DNA of 64,000 bases from Parastagonospora avenae f. sp. tritici 18332-5 (GCA_022559985.1 JAFJTR010000111.1:1-64000), one strand, 5' to 3'. Numbered from the stretch's first letter, positions 1 through 10,278 are shown. Made by a program: numbers and translations. Notes: generated by a model from the sequence alone, not told the origin.

Positions 1-600
1 CTATTAATTGCTGTGCTTTGTCGTGAAGATAACAAGCTTAAAAGGGCATCTAGTAGAGCGTGTACTTATGCTTAAAACCTTTGCGCTTAACTAATAGTTA
101 TGTCTAAAACAGTTGCAATAATAGTAATAGCGTGTCTTAATAGTCGAATTGTAAGGCTAACTTCGCTTAAGGACAAAGCCGTAGCTATGCTGCATGCTAT
201 AGGTCTTAAGCGCGTTGTACGCTTCCTTATATGAGCTGTAGAGCAGGTCGGGAGGGGGTGCTATATCTTCCATAGTAGGATGCGAACGTAGATTGACGAG
301 CTACACCTAACACTCGTCAGATTATTAATATAACCTGATAGGATATAATTAATAATGTAATAATTTGTTATATTATTATCTAATTAAGGTGCTATAGAGA
401 TGTACATGCTCTCGTGCAAGTAAGGCTGAAGTAGGATTAAGTTAGTTGTTAGGCATCGTTAGGCTTAAGGATCTCTTAGCACCTGTAATATCTAACAACA
501 CGTCTATGTGCTTAATCTGTTGCGAAGACTTTATGTTAAAAAATTACACACTAAGCTATATTAAGTGATTAATTTCGGCTAGCACTAGCGTTAGGGACAA
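1..600. repeat. AT-rich, TpA-rich island, probably an old RIP-damaged repeat
   Basis: This stretch is visibly richer in A and T than the rest of the window. It is packed with TTA/TAA/TAG/CTA words, has no reading frame of useful length, and contains runs such as 330-375 made almost only of A and T. Abundant TpA with few surviving CpA dinucleotides is the pattern left by repeat-induced point mutation in ascomycetes, but I did not count dinucleotides. No terminal repeats or coding remnant could be recognised. From 600 to about 867 the composition returns to normal and I see nothing else. Confidence 0.45.
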
Positions 601-867
601 ATCTCAAAACCTTGGGGACAAATCTCAGCAGCCTTGATTCAATTGGTTTAACGTCCCAAAATTACCCACAAGCCCAGCATACCTATGGTGGGCAACTGAT
701 GCATGTGAAACCATCTGCGGCACCATCAACAAAGACGTCGATCATGGCTGTCTACAACTTATTCTAATTGTACTGTAAATAGCAATGCAGAACTACCTGG
801 TCGTTCTGAAAAAGGGCGAGGAGTGGTACGACCCAAATCAGTATCTGCAATGGAGACTCCTCCACAG

Positions 868-1060
868 TAGACTTTCTCCTGTCAGATATGAGCAAGGCTG
901 GCCGCATCACAGGCTCGGCTGGAATGGAACTGCATGGAATGGACCGCGCGGCTGGTCGCACAAGGGCGGGGGATAAAAGCCACCTGTTCATAGATCAGAC
1001 GAAAGAAGGACAATCAATCACTTCAATCATCAACATTGATGAAGAACCCCTTTAGATCTC
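868..1060 (+). repeat. Dispersed repeat, copy A (inverted partner at 33418-33595)
   Basis: About 190 bases match the reverse complement of 33418-33595. Shared blocks include CTGTCAGATAT, CACAGGCTCGG, GCACAAGGGCGGGGGATAAAA and CACCTGTTCATAGATCAGACGA. The block carries a TATA-like GGGATAAAA about 60 bases before a CAAT/ATCA-rich stretch, so it resembles a duplicated promoter and 5' leader more than a transposon end. No terminal inverted repeat or target duplication was seen. Confidence 0.7.
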
Positions 1061-1207
1061 ACATCTCCAGACACGCATAGACACATCTCATCCGCCCTTC
1101 ACTTCTAAGTCGAATCTACTGCCAATGGCAATCCAAATGCGGCCTCTCGCTTCCCAAGGCTTTGTCCAGACGCTTCGCTGACATGACAAGTGCGCACTCT
1201 CACCTTC

Positions 1208-1387
1208 TGTCGCGGTTCTAGAGTATTTCATTTTCCTTGTACTACGTAGCACAGTTTCATGTCTCCACTGCTGTACTACGCAGTGCCCGCCACCTTTGAT
1301 TTACTACATATACTGTTCATAGCTGCATAAAATAACACCTCAGTTCAATCCTTGATTCCTTGCGCACTGCTTGCACTCACTGCGATA
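1208..1387 (+). mobile_element. Solo LTR, family 1, copy a (180 bp)
   Basis: The unit begins TGTCGCGGTTCTAGAG and ends CACTGCGATA, and is flanked by a perfect 5-base duplication CCTTC (1203-1207 and 1388-1392). Two other copies (29523-29702, and 63823 to the window end) have the same length and ends; the third copy ends GCGACA, giving short inverted ends TGTCGC/GCGACA. No internal retroelement sequence is attached, so this is a solo LTR left by LTR-LTR recombination. Confidence 0.9.
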
Positions 1388-1416
1388 CCTTCTCTGATGT
1401 AGCGATTGTCTCGAAT

Positions 1417-1843
1417 TGTTAGTAGCTGTCAGATTAAGTCGAGGCTTTGCTCCATGAAGGTTTCAGGTGCAAGGCGATCCAGCAGGCAGCTTAGTATTGG
1501 CATGGATTGAAACCACGTCAGCCAACCCGCCTCGATCCTGCTTCGGCCTTACTTGCGCGAGAACATGTACACAGGGAGCACTAGCATCTACGAAGACACA
1601 ATCAATCACTTGAGACAATCCATTAAATCTGACAGTAGCATCTCCTTTGCAGCGCGATAGTTGCAGTAAGTGGGTGTACAATATTGTACGATGGGGTTGA
1701 TCAAGTTACGAGTGTATATTGTTGCAGATTGATGATGTTCTATCTATCGTACGAACGCGTTTATATACAATTCTGCCGCGTACAGGCCTGCAGGCCTATG
1801 CATCAGCAGCTCACGTGATAATGAGGATTGCCATGTACGGACA
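1417..1843 (+). mobile_element. Solo LTR, family 5, copy a (427 bp)
   Basis: The unit starts TGTTAGTAGCTG and ends ATGTACGGACA, with a perfect duplication CGAAT at 1412-1416 and 1844-1848. Its right half (from about 1648) matches 40740-40930, which ends at the same ATGTACGGACA. It lies only 29 bases from the family-1 LTR, so two independent insertions hit the same short stretch of one gene. The left boundary rests on the TG start and the duplication only, because the second copy is truncated on that side. Confidence 0.75.
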
Positions 1844-2470
1844 CGAATATTCTTTTCGATGATACACCAGCGTACGTAGTCGTGCCGAATGCTGAGATGG
1901 CCGTAGGCAATTACATCTTCTTTTGAAAGAGTATCAACATATTGGGACATGCGAACAATAACCATAACGATTCCAGTGGTTCTTCTCCCTTAGATACGCC
2001 ATATGGTTCCCAAGCCTCGCGTCGACCCTCAGCCAGGTTGGGCACGACCTCCAGCATGTAGCCTTGAAGACGCTGCTCCCAGAATAACACATACCGTATC
2101 CTGGCAGTCAAAATTACAGAAAGCACCATTCCTAAATAAGGCAGCGGAGAAGGTGCGCATCTAGTATACTAACTTACAGCTCTGTTCATGGCCCTACTGT
2201 GGCAATATGAAAGAAGATATGTAGTAAGATTTGCCGTATTGACAGGGACACTGGACGATGCTAATGCATGATGTCGGCCATTGGAAATAAATCCTTTCCC
2301 CACTCCGGTCACGCTGAGCTACTTCACTTCCACGTTGTTTCATGGCGACCGTCACGCTTGCCTTGGTCACTTTATAGCGCACATCACATCAAGCAGCGCC
2401 AAAGGCTCTTCATCAAATCCCCAACATCGCCATCGCCATTGCCATCTTCTCTGTTCGACGCACCAACACC

Positions 2471-2796
2471 ATGGCTCTGTCTACAGCAGCAGTTGGCACC
2501 GCGTCATTGGCTGTGCCACTTGCCATCTGCGCCGGAGAAATGACAGCATTGTGTGAACGGTCTGTAGGCACTGTATTCCAGCTACCTAGTCCAGATGCTA
2601 TTTACAGTCAAGATAAGGAGAAAGTGAAAGAGTTGGGCTTTCAACTCATGTTGTTTGTGTTCGCGCACGGTCCACGTGCTGCTGAGGCAAGTACCAAGGT
2701 GAGGGATAGAAGGGAAGGAAGCGACTAGGCTAGCAGCCTAGTCATGTGATCCAGGGCTCAGCCCGTTACACATTGCTCCAGGCGCTCCTGGAGTAG
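2471..2796 (+). pseudogene. Gene start interrupted by a family-4 LTR after 27 codons
   Basis: ATG at 2471 has a good context (caccATGG) and sits about 100 bases downstream of a TATA box (TTTATAG near 2371) and a CT-rich leader, which looks like a genuine fungal promoter. The encoded start MALSTAAVGTASLAVPLAIC is hydrophobic, like a signal peptide or membrane segment. At 2551 the frame enters LTR-4 (2552-2770). Beyond the second duplication copy it would read seven more codons to TAG at 2794-2796, or to a possible donor at GAGTAGGT. The rest of the gene was not found. Confidence 0.4.
2552..2770 (-). mobile_element. Solo LTR, family 4, copy a (219 bp)
   Basis: Read on the minus strand the unit starts TGTAACGGGCTGAGCC and ends CCGTTCACA. 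The 5-base duplication CATTG is perfect at 2547-2551 and 2771-2775. Two more 219-bp copies lie at 41706-41924 and 51805-52023, differing at few positions. The short palindromic block GACTAGGCTAGCAGCCTAGTC is conserved in all three. No internal element sequence is present. Confidence 0.92.
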
Positions 2797-2958
2797 GTGA
2801 CACGTGCAATGTGGGCTCTAATAGCAGTGGCTAACGGAAAATAGCCTTCATAGGCGTCGCGCTGGAAGTGTCCACGCGTAAGTAAATCTTTCGGTCGACT
2901 GTTCGCATTACTAAATCTGAACAGAACGCAACTCTTAAGAGAGAGGGACCATGTCTTA

Positions 2959-3127
2959 TGTTGGATGTTGGAGCACAGTGTAGACATGAAGGAGGAAGAA
3001 GGTTGTTGTGCTGAGAGAACTATAAAGAGCGATTATATACACAACCAGATGAGTAAGCAGGTGACTAACAGAGTCACGTGAGGTGCCGTTCACAGTGTGC
3101 CGTGTGAACTAAGGTGCTAGGCTGACA
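2959..3127 (+). mobile_element. Solo LTR, family 3, copy a (169 bp)
   Basis: The unit starts TGTTGGATGTTGGAGC and ends TAGGCTGACA, and is flanked by a perfect duplication TCTTA (2954-2958 and 3128-3132). It contains the family-wide block GATTATATACACAACC and a CACGTG-containing stretch. Same-length copies occur at 25156-25324 and 29880-30048, with a 163-bp copy at 39256-39418. Confidence 0.92.
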
Positions 3128-3149
3128 TCTTAGACGCTGCCGGGTTCAA

Positions 3150-3716
3150 ATGGTTAAGGGCAAACGAGGAATCAATCAGGAAGTAGGATCGACGGAATTG
3201 ATACACCGCGACATCATGCTGAGAGTATCTAGGTCCTTGCATCCTTTGGCTGAAATGTACTCCCGAGTCTGGAACTTTGGCTTCGCTACAAACATCACAC
3301 ATTGTCTTCCTGGGGAACTGCGAGACATGGCCAACAAAGAGCTCATTCTGCTCCATCGGCCCGGAAATGCAAGATCCGAGGAGATCACTAGAGGTAGACT
3401 ATATGTCAACAGTATTAGAGAGCACGGGCCCGTCACGATCGATAGCTACCGTCACTTCTATGATCATACATTCATGGGCAACCATTTCGTCACGGAGCTT
3501 TCGACAGTGTATCACTCGTGTACGCACTTCTGCGTCCAGCATCCATTTGAATTGGGACTCTTCCTTACGGTGGATCGATTTCGATCGATTTGCGTTCCCT
3601 CCGAGCATGTACGCTCGATCGTGATAGAAATCACACTAAACAGCCACAACCTCGACTCTGGCTATTTCAGAACCTGGTACTCCCCGAAGTTCACAGTTCC
3701 CATGCGTCAACACTAA
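3150..3716 (+). CDS. F-box-like (2EXR-type) hypothetical protein
   Basis: A 188-residue frame contains HCLPGELRDMANKELI, which matches the shape of the LPGELRD(M/L)IY motif opening many small F-box-like proteins that are expanded in Dothideomycetes. It is followed by a tail with FMGNHFVTELSTVYH and a patch near VPSEHVRSIVIEI that recurs in that group. The role of such proteins is generally unknown. The first ATG in the frame is used; it lies only 22 bases after the LTR-3 right boundary, so the true N-terminus could have been removed or replaced by the insertion. The normal IY after LPGELRD is AN here, a possible sign of decay. No intron is evident. Confidence 0.5.
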   Translation: MVKGKRGINQEVGSTELIHRDIMLRVSRSLHPLAEMYSRVWNFGFATNITHCLPGELRDMANKELILLHRPGNARSEEITRGRLYVNSIREHGPVTIDSYRHFYDHTFMGNHFVTELSTVYHSCTHFCVQHPFELGLFLTVDRFRSICVPSEHVRSIVIEITLNSHNLDSGYFRTWYSPKFTVPMRQH

Positions 3717-4360
3717 TTACAAGCTCTCAATGGGTTGTAAGATCCGCGTTCTGTTCGAATCAAACGCAATAGTAAGATAACAATTTGCGTGGACTACGTT
3801 GAACCTGACGCAGCACCAAAGTTCTATTCCCTTGGGTCTACGACATGAAGGAGTTGTGGTGGGCGGTTGAGGTCAGGAACAAATACACTGGCCATGAGAC
3901 CTGGGCAAGCAATCGCGCCATGATCGCCATCTACAACTATGACGGTCCTCGCGCCGAGTAGGAGAAGAAGATCAGCACAAAAAGTGCATTTGTATGTATT
4001 GAGCCACTTTATATTGCTAATAGCTAACGTGGATGCAGGCAAATGATGAGGCGGCTGCAGCTACACGACCAGAGTTCCTCGCAAGAATGCAGGGCAAGTG
4101 ATGCATGTACTGTGGTGGAGTTGTTGCGCACGTGATCGGATGATGAAGCAAGCAGCCAGTATATTAGAAAATTTCTCCTTAGGGCTTATGGAGGCACCGA
4201 CACTAATCGTAGCTTGAATTTGTGCTGCAATATATCACTTTTCCCACCGACTGCGGGTCGATCCCTGGTTCCCCTGACAGTATGAGATGTCAATACAACA
4301 GTATGAAACTGACACACGGAGAACCATGAAAGGTGTTACGGCAGCTTGTGTAAATCTTGT
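3717..4360. other. Intergenic, no supported gene
   Basis: Only short overlapping frames occur here, on both strands, with no motif, start context or splice sites that I would trust. The stretch ends at the left duplication of the family-2 LTR. Confidence 0.4.
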
Positions 4361-4516
4361 TGTCAATGGAGGTGAGTGGAGAAGATAATTGTTGTTGTAT
4401 TGGGGAGAGGGCTCCGGAGGTCTATATAGTACCCGGAGGCCCATGCAGGCAGGTGCTAGGCCCGAACAGGGAATGGGTAGTGGTTGATCTATCACTCAGC
4501 CCATCCACGGCTGACA
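4361..4516 (+). mobile_element. Solo LTR, family 2, copy a (156 bp)
   Basis: The unit starts TGTCAATGGAGG and ends CGGCTGACA, with a perfect duplication CTTGT at 4356-4360 and 4517-4521. A second copy of identical length is at 39666-39821. It contains a TATA-like GGTCTATATAGTA that could act as the element's own promoter. The minus-strand frame on its right side (4726-4517) stays open across the junction when the LTR is removed, for about 20 codons, which is too few to be decisive. Confidence 0.9.
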
Positions 4517-4775
4517 CTTGTAATTCGCAGTCTGGATTTTGGGATTAGCGGCTTCCATACTGAATGCCGAGGTTGAATTGATGGAAATTGTAGCCGCCAT
4601 ATGTGCGGCGAGTAACCGACGCACCGCCGTCTTCAATGTTATACAGAACGTTGTCGTTTGGAAAATTCTCCCCACTAAAACCTTGGTGTGAAGTTCACAT
4701 CCAGACCTTCTTGCTTTACGAACCACCTGCGATGATTAGACGATGTACACAGTGTCGTTTCCGGAAAAGTGATCT

Positions 4776-6349
4776 TTACCAGCAGTGTTGTTTTGGCTCC
4801 TGACTCGAGTTTGCGAGCTGTATATCAAACCTCCGGAGTAGCGAAGGTATCAGTTTTGTCATCTCAATCCAACTCAAGTCTGGTATGCTGTTAACGCCTG
4901 CGGTCCGTGGCTTGAGTGGCAATCTTACTTCGACCAAGGCACATGCGTGCGCCGGCTCCAAATGCAAAGAAGAAGCGATCTGTTGAAACGCTGTCAGTTC
5001 ATCGTATAATAGCCTTTTAGGTGCAAAGTCCATTACCGAGCTGGCCTCTGTCACCCTCTAGCCACCTCTCTGGTCGGAAGATTTCGCAGTCATCGCCAAA
5101 GATCTCTTTCTGTCGATGTATGACCCAAGGATTGGCACCAATAACTGTCTGTCGCTCTGTCAGGCCATCTCATCATGCACTCTAGTGCTCTACTTACTCC
5201 GCCAGGCAGAAACACTCCCTCAACCTCAAAGCCGTCTGGCGGTACCACCCTGGGCAATGCCATGCCAACCGCCGGATGCATACGCAGTGCTTCGTAAATA
5301 CACGCTTGCAAGTATGGCATCGCAAAGCCTGCATCGAACGGCATATTTTTGCTCACATCCAGTTCATCCCGTTTGACCGTTTCTTCAATCTCATCCATCA
5401 GCTTCTGCTTGCATCGCGGATACTTGCACAAGTTATACATCACCGCCCCAATCGAGATGCCTGTTGTATCGCTTCCAGCAAAGATGTTACTTGACGCCAT
5501 ACTTAACACGCTATTATCGTCGAATTCATCAGGTTTCGCGTCCTTCACTGCAAACAACGAGCTCAGAATATCCTTCATTTCGCTCTTCCTGCCTCTTCGC
5601 ACCTCACACTCTTTCGCAGCAAATTGTCTCAGACTGCCATTCCGATTATTCACACCGAGCCAGTTGCCAATTACTGGCATGAACCGATCATGCAGCCAGT
5701 ATAACCAAGATACCTGGCCAATCCACGCAGCACTCACCAGGGCTTCATCAATGGCGGCGAAACTCCCGTCGTCTTTGCCTGCAGCTAGGAAGCCGAAGGA
5801 CTTCGAAAAAGTAACTTCGCCGATAACGTCGAATGCAAACATTTGCGCCCACTTTGACATATCCACTACGCCCGCATCTTTCGAGACTTCGCCCAATCTC
5901 TTGATCATTAGTGTGATAGCGCTATCCACACCCGGCTCCAACTTCTTCAGCTGATCCAGACTGTAAATACTGCTGACCAGTCGCCGATGCTGACCGTGTA
6001 CTTTCTCATCACGGCCGCCAAAGAGGTCGAACTTGCGATGACCTTGCCAGACGCTATACCACGCGCTCTTTCGAAACTTGGTTCCAGCGCCATAGATAGT
6101 CTTGATGGCTGTAGGGTCGGAGATGCTGACTTCATTGTGCGCAGTGCGGACTAGTTTGCCGTGTCTCTTGTGCAGGTCGATCATCGTTATGTGCATGTCA
6201 CCGGCGATGGAGTGCTGGACAAGCCATAGTCGCGAGAATCGAGCGAAGAATGGGCCTGGAATGCGAGAGAGTGGGTCGTTGATGAAGGAAGTAATGACGT
6301 ATGTGAAGATAAGTGCTATTGAGATGGGGAGGATGTATGTGGAGTCCAT
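4776..6349 (-). CDS. Cytochrome P450 monooxygenase (intact, three introns)
   Basis: The gene encodes a haem-thiolate monooxygenase of about 472 residues anchored in the ER by an N-terminal segment (residues about 5-22) followed by the proline-rich hinge RIPGPFF. Visible motifs are the I-helix AGSDTTG, the K-helix YEALRMHP (ExxR), the PERW motif FRPERWL, and the haem loop FGAGARMCLGR with the cysteine ligand. I read exons at 6349-5198, 5148-5037, 4979-4929 and 4879-4776. Introns are 5149-5197 (GTAAGT...CAG), 4980-5036 (GTAATG...CAG, branch CTGAC) and 4880-4928 (GTAAGA...CAG). All keep phase, and the second removes two in-frame stops. The sequence resembles pisatin-demethylase-like fungal P450s; the substrate cannot be inferred. 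A methyltransferase and a second P450 are close by. Confidence 0.88.
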
Positions 6350-6736
6350 GTTGTGTTAAAATTGAAAGATATCAGGCAAAGCAAAGCAGAGATGAACACA
6401 TATCCAATCTTGACGGTAGTTGCAGATGCTGATATTAGATCTACGAATGGGCGTCATTGAAGAAAGCTAACTAATCCCGGCCGAGGATGCGCTAATACCC
6501 CGCATTAAGATGTCGGTTGGTGGGGACGGCATGGTCAATCGTACATCAGAGTTGTTTCGTACAACGAGAGATGCGCAGAAGATAGTGTACTGGAGTAGTG
6601 ATGCATTGCTAAAAGTGGGCGGCGACGCAGGCTCCTGCTGAACGAGACCGACAACGCTTAAGTTAGATGTTGCAATTCCAAACACGCAAAGCCCAAAGAA
6701 ACATCCACTACCTAGATCGCAAGACGCTAGGATTGT
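6350..6736. other. Intergenic
   Basis: This is the upstream region of the minus-strand P450 gene. No convincing frame or repeat was seen. Confidence 0.4.
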
Positions 6737-7416
6737 TCAAATGAATCTCAAAAAGCTCCTGGAGTAAACCACCTTCCGGCAGGCGCGCCCGCCGTACAAT
6801 GTCGTACCAAACCACTTTTCAACCGGAGATATCTCGCTCCACCCAGGAATGTCGCCGAATCTATCCCGAGAATCGCACATATCGCGTAGCATTCCATTGT
6901 GGTGCCGAAGACGCTCGTTTTCGTCCTTGAGATTCTGAACTCCCAGGCTGACCATGTAAACCACAAGGAAGACGAAAAGGGAGAAGATCGGATGGCGGAT
7001 CAAGGCCTGTTTCGGCCTAGCTCCTTCACCCTCTCTCTTCTGCGTATATAAGCTCTCTCTCCCATAACCTAATGCATCATGATTCTCCTCAAACTCTACG
7101 CTTGACACAACTCCGTACCGTTCCAGGAGCCCAGAGCGCCATTATACGCTTCGAAGTCTCGAAACGTAGCGATGAACAGCTCGGGGAAGGCTTTGCCATT
7201 CCAAGGATTGAGGCATGTCATGAGCTCGAGGAGGTCATGAGGTGCGAACATAGTCTTGAGCCATTGTAGATGAATCTCGTGGACGGCGTGACTGGGGTAG
7301 TATTGACCATCTGGCTGAATTGGCCGATTGCCTGGCCCGGAGATGATACGGATGAGAGCAGAGATTGTGGGAGTGGGTGGCGATGTCGATGTGGCGGGGT
7401 CCATGCTAGATTGCAC
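6737..7416 (-). pseudogene. Hypothetical membrane protein, frames split near 7110
   Basis: Two minus-strand frames overlap by only a few codons. The first (7416-7096) starts MQSSMDPATSTSPPTP and contains HLQWLKTMFAPHDLLEL. The second (about 7140-6737) has a basic stretch, one clear membrane segment (FSLFVFLVVYMVSLGV) and a short coiled-coil-like NLKDENERLRHHNGML. The second frame has no ATG near its beginning, and the gap is far too small for an intron, so a one- or two-base indel between about 7095 and 7150 probably joins them. Together they would make a protein of roughly 225 residues. The family is not recognised. It lies between a P450 gene and a methyltransferase gene on the same strand. 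Confidence 0.5.
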
Positions 7417-7748
7417 GCAGGACTCCAGTGGATTGTGGTATTGAATTGGGGGAAAAGTAGTGCTGAACTGAAGCTGCGGAAGGCTTTGTCAGATTTAACA
7501 GCAACACGCGGTAGTTCGCGAGTATCAGGTTTTGTGGTGAGCTGTGAGCTGTTTGTGGCGTGCTGTTGCGATAGGAAGGTTGGTGAGTAGAAGGATTGAA
7601 GGGGGGAGCTGGATGAACATTAGAGTGGGAGCTAGCGGCGCAAAGCCCCAGGTGTGTACGCATGAATCACGCGGTACGAACGGTGCACGTGATATGTTAG
7701 TCTGCGAATAGACTACAATCAACGACAAATAGGGTCGATTAGCCATTT

Positions 7749-9176
7749 TCACCTTCTGGTAGCAACCCATACTTGCGCCAAATAGGCGTTCTTAGTCAGC
7801 GCTTTAGTGTTGAATCCATACTCAGCCTCAGTACTTCTGACTTTCTTGTCCTCAAATGTGAGAGATCCGCACTCGTTGTCAATGTCTTCGAATTCAAATC
7901 CCATCTCTTCCACAACCGCGATAATTTCGTCCAAGCTCAGCTGAACAAATGGTCCAGTACCGTAGAGTAGCGGCCCAAAATTTAGCCATTTGCCGCCGGG
8001 CTTGAGCAGGAACTTGATCGTGTCAAAGTATGACATGAGGTTGCGCGCTGTGTCGATGAAGAAGTGTGTCACCACGATGTCATATTGCCCACCTTGTTCA
8101 GAGAAGGCAGTGTTGAAATCGCCTTCTACCAGCAAGACCGAAGGATCTGGAGATGTATCGGGCACCGTGATCTTGCTCAGCATGTCGCTCGTCGTAGCAT
8201 GATGCGACAGTCCATCAATAAACGGATGCAGAGCGAAGGGCCGAGCCGTTGTACGAGTCTCCAGGAATCTGTAAGCCACGTTCATGAACATTGACCACTC
8301 ATTGACAGTTACTTCAAAGTCTGCGTCGCGTAAGCATAATCCCTTAGTGGTACACGCGTAGCTAACCTCCAAGTTTGGAAATGTCGTGGCCAAGCCTACC
8401 AAGCCCAGACCCCGGGAGCAGCACTTTCAGAGAGTCACCCTTCGAAATGTCGTCCTTCAGGTTTGAGAGCGTGCTGAGTATGCAAGGGAAAGCGTCAGTA
8501 CGCTCTTTGGTGCCCTGTTCTGCCCAGTCCCGCACAAAATGCTTCACAGTCTGGCCAGGGCTGTAGCTATCCACCTGACGTCCACTTCCTTCGGCTTCTC
8601 TGATGTGCTCGTCAAGCTCTTGCTGCGTGACACCATAGTATTGTATAGCGGTAGAGACGATGTCTTTGCAAATCATGAAATTCTCGAAGATCAGCTCTTC
8701 TACATCGTCAAGTTTCTGCTTGTAGTCCACTACGCGCTCCAGTGTCTTGCGATTGATCAGCATGGGAGGAAGCATCGCAGCGTTCCTCGCACCTTTTTCT
8801 GCTTCTTTCCAACGTTCTGGTACAGTCTTCTCCACTTCTCAAGTTCTGCCACATTACGATCGCGACACCTGCTGAAGCCCCACAAAGCTTCGAAGAGGCG
8901 ATAACGTGGATGACTTGTGCCCCAGCTGCCATGCTTGCGACTTATACGCTTCATCAAATGTGCCTTCTCTTGTCGATGTCTTGGTGACCCATCGGCATTA
9001 CTTGCAGGCATTGCGCCCATCTGCATAGGATTCTGTGCGACGTGCAAATCATCCGGGGTGTAAGTTGGCTCTGCAGCGCTTATGATCGCATCCGATGTTG
9101 TGGTTTGGTGGTTCTCGGCAGCTAGGATGGTCGTCCAGGATCCGGCAAGCAGCCCGAAAGCCCATGACAGTCTCAT
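7749..9176 (-). pseudogene. N2227-like (carnosine N-methyltransferase family) protein with signal peptide; frameshift near 8825
   Basis: The main part (8835-8367 joined to 8320-7749; intron 8321-8366, branch CTAAG) has the SAM-binding loop LLPGSGLGRLGHDI, the family signature NEWSMFMNVAYRFLE and DIVVTHFFIDTARNL, as in the N2227/CARNMT1 family of SAM-dependent methyltransferases. Upstream, in a different frame, lies a start at 9176 with a hydrophobic signal (MRLSWAFGLLAGSWTTILAA) and a region HPRYRLFEALWGFSRCRDR...LEKWRRLY that reads naturally into VPERWKEAEKGARNAAM of the main frame. The two frames meet within about 15 bases, so no intron fits and a single-base indel near 8825 is the simplest explanation. 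Whether the gene is functional depends on that base. The substrate is unknown; proximity to two P450s suggests specialised metabolism. Confidence 0.7.
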
Positions 9177-10278
9177 TTTGGCTGCTTTTGTCGATGTCGT
9201 ACAACTTACAATATGACATGCGACGAATCGTCCACAAATCCTAAATGTGCGATTGAGCACCGTGATGTCTGCCAAGCAGCCTTCGCGATTTCGCGAGCGT
9301 GTCTTGGCTGCGGGAAAATTCTCGTCAAGTATCACTGTCGCCCCCGAACCCTCACAATCAGAGGAAGTCACCTGAGCGCGTATCGCATGGAGCATCATTC
9401 TAGGTGCTTCTGCTGATTATCAGCTCAGAAAGTGTACTCCTGCAACGTCAACAGCCGGTTTTATGTGCCCCGCTCGGGGCGACTTTGAGGAAGTTGGGAT
9501 ATCATGTTTGTGCCTCGCTGTACAACATGAAGGTTGACGGTATATATCTGTGAAATTTACGAGAAGCTTCGCATTTCGTCATGTGTTGCGTTCGGGTAAT
9601 ACTATTGACGCTCCATAGCGAAAACAACCCATAGAACAATTAAGCTAGGTCGCCTAGGTACCGCAGAACGATCAAGAAAGCTGCGAAATGTCGGTGCTGA
9701 CGCTACATTGATGCCACCAATGGCTCTTGTGATGGACTGGCGAGGGGGTGGAAGAGGGGAACATTGCCCCGGAGCTCTCACGCGGCACACAGACCGTCCT
9801 TTGTCATTCCTTCTTAAGTTAGCGTCTTCGCCGTCACACAACACCCACCTCTTGACACTTCAGAAGCATCCCGCAACGTCGCACAATCTTACTTCTCCGC
9901 ACTGCACATCAGGAATATCTCGCGGTATCACACAACTCGATCGCCTTATCTCGCCGTCGAGATCTGCAGAATTGCGTGCATCGGTCAGCACACATGCTGA
10001 CGGCGCGACGCCAGGCTACGCCCTGCAGTGCTTGGCGCAACCTCGACGTCTCTGTTGCGCCCGCGATGGAGCTGTGCCGTCAATTAGGGGGCCTTAATGA
10101 TATCGTGTCTGGGATAAGTGATGAGGACCCTGCTTTGCATCCGCTGGATATATAGAATGGCTGTGCCAGTCTACGCATCGTCTACAATTGCTTGCGCCAC
10201 GCGGTTAAACCCTTTTTTTCAATCAGGGCCAGTCGTCATTTCTTCATCTCTTCTTCCTGAGTTCTCATCACGTCCGCA
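9177..10278. other. 1.1-kb divergent intergenic region between methyltransferase and P450
   Basis: The flanking genes are transcribed away from each other, so this should hold both promoters. A TATA-like GGATATATAGAA lies near 10148, about 130 bases before the P450 start. A 129-codon plus-strand frame at 9708-10097 lacks any motif and is probably chance. No repeats were seen. Confidence 0.45.

Larger units (their letters stand above)
1088..1965 (-). pseudogene. Hypothetical gene broken by two solo LTRs
   Basis: A minus-strand frame containing MSQYVDTLSKEDVIAYGHL runs into LTR-5 at base 1843. If LTR-5 (1417-1843) and LTR-1 (1208-1387) are each removed with one copy of their 5-base duplications, the frame continues without a stop through the 29 bases between them and on for about 39 codons to TGA at 1088-1090. 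Residues after the second junction (SAHLSCQRSVWTKPWEARGR and onward) look like ordinary protein. Upstream, another open frame (1911-2129) containing LEVVPNLAEGRREAWEPYG may be an earlier exon; I could not fix the splice sites. The family is not recognised. About 46 open codons would arise by chance roughly one time in nine, so the case rests on the junctions and the protein-like composition. Confidence 0.5.

Noticed and set aside
1463..1681. Minus-strand 72-codon frame inside LTR-5.
   Set aside because: It lies wholly inside the LTR unit, has no motif and is not shared with the truncated second copy.
3133..3152. GGGTTCAAATGG resembles a tRNA B box.
   Set aside because: No A box or pairing acceptor stem could be found at the right distance.
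4980..5036. Two in-frame stops (TAA, TGA) in the first P450 gene suggested a pseudogene.
   Set aside because: A 57-base intron with GTAATG donor, CTGAC branch and CAACAG acceptor removes both, keeps phase and brings PERWLEGDRGQL directly to DRFFFAFGAGARMC.
9708..10097. 129-codon plus-strand frame upstream of the second P450.
   Set aside because: No motif, no plausible domain and a TATA/leader region overlaps its end. It sits in the divergent promoter region.
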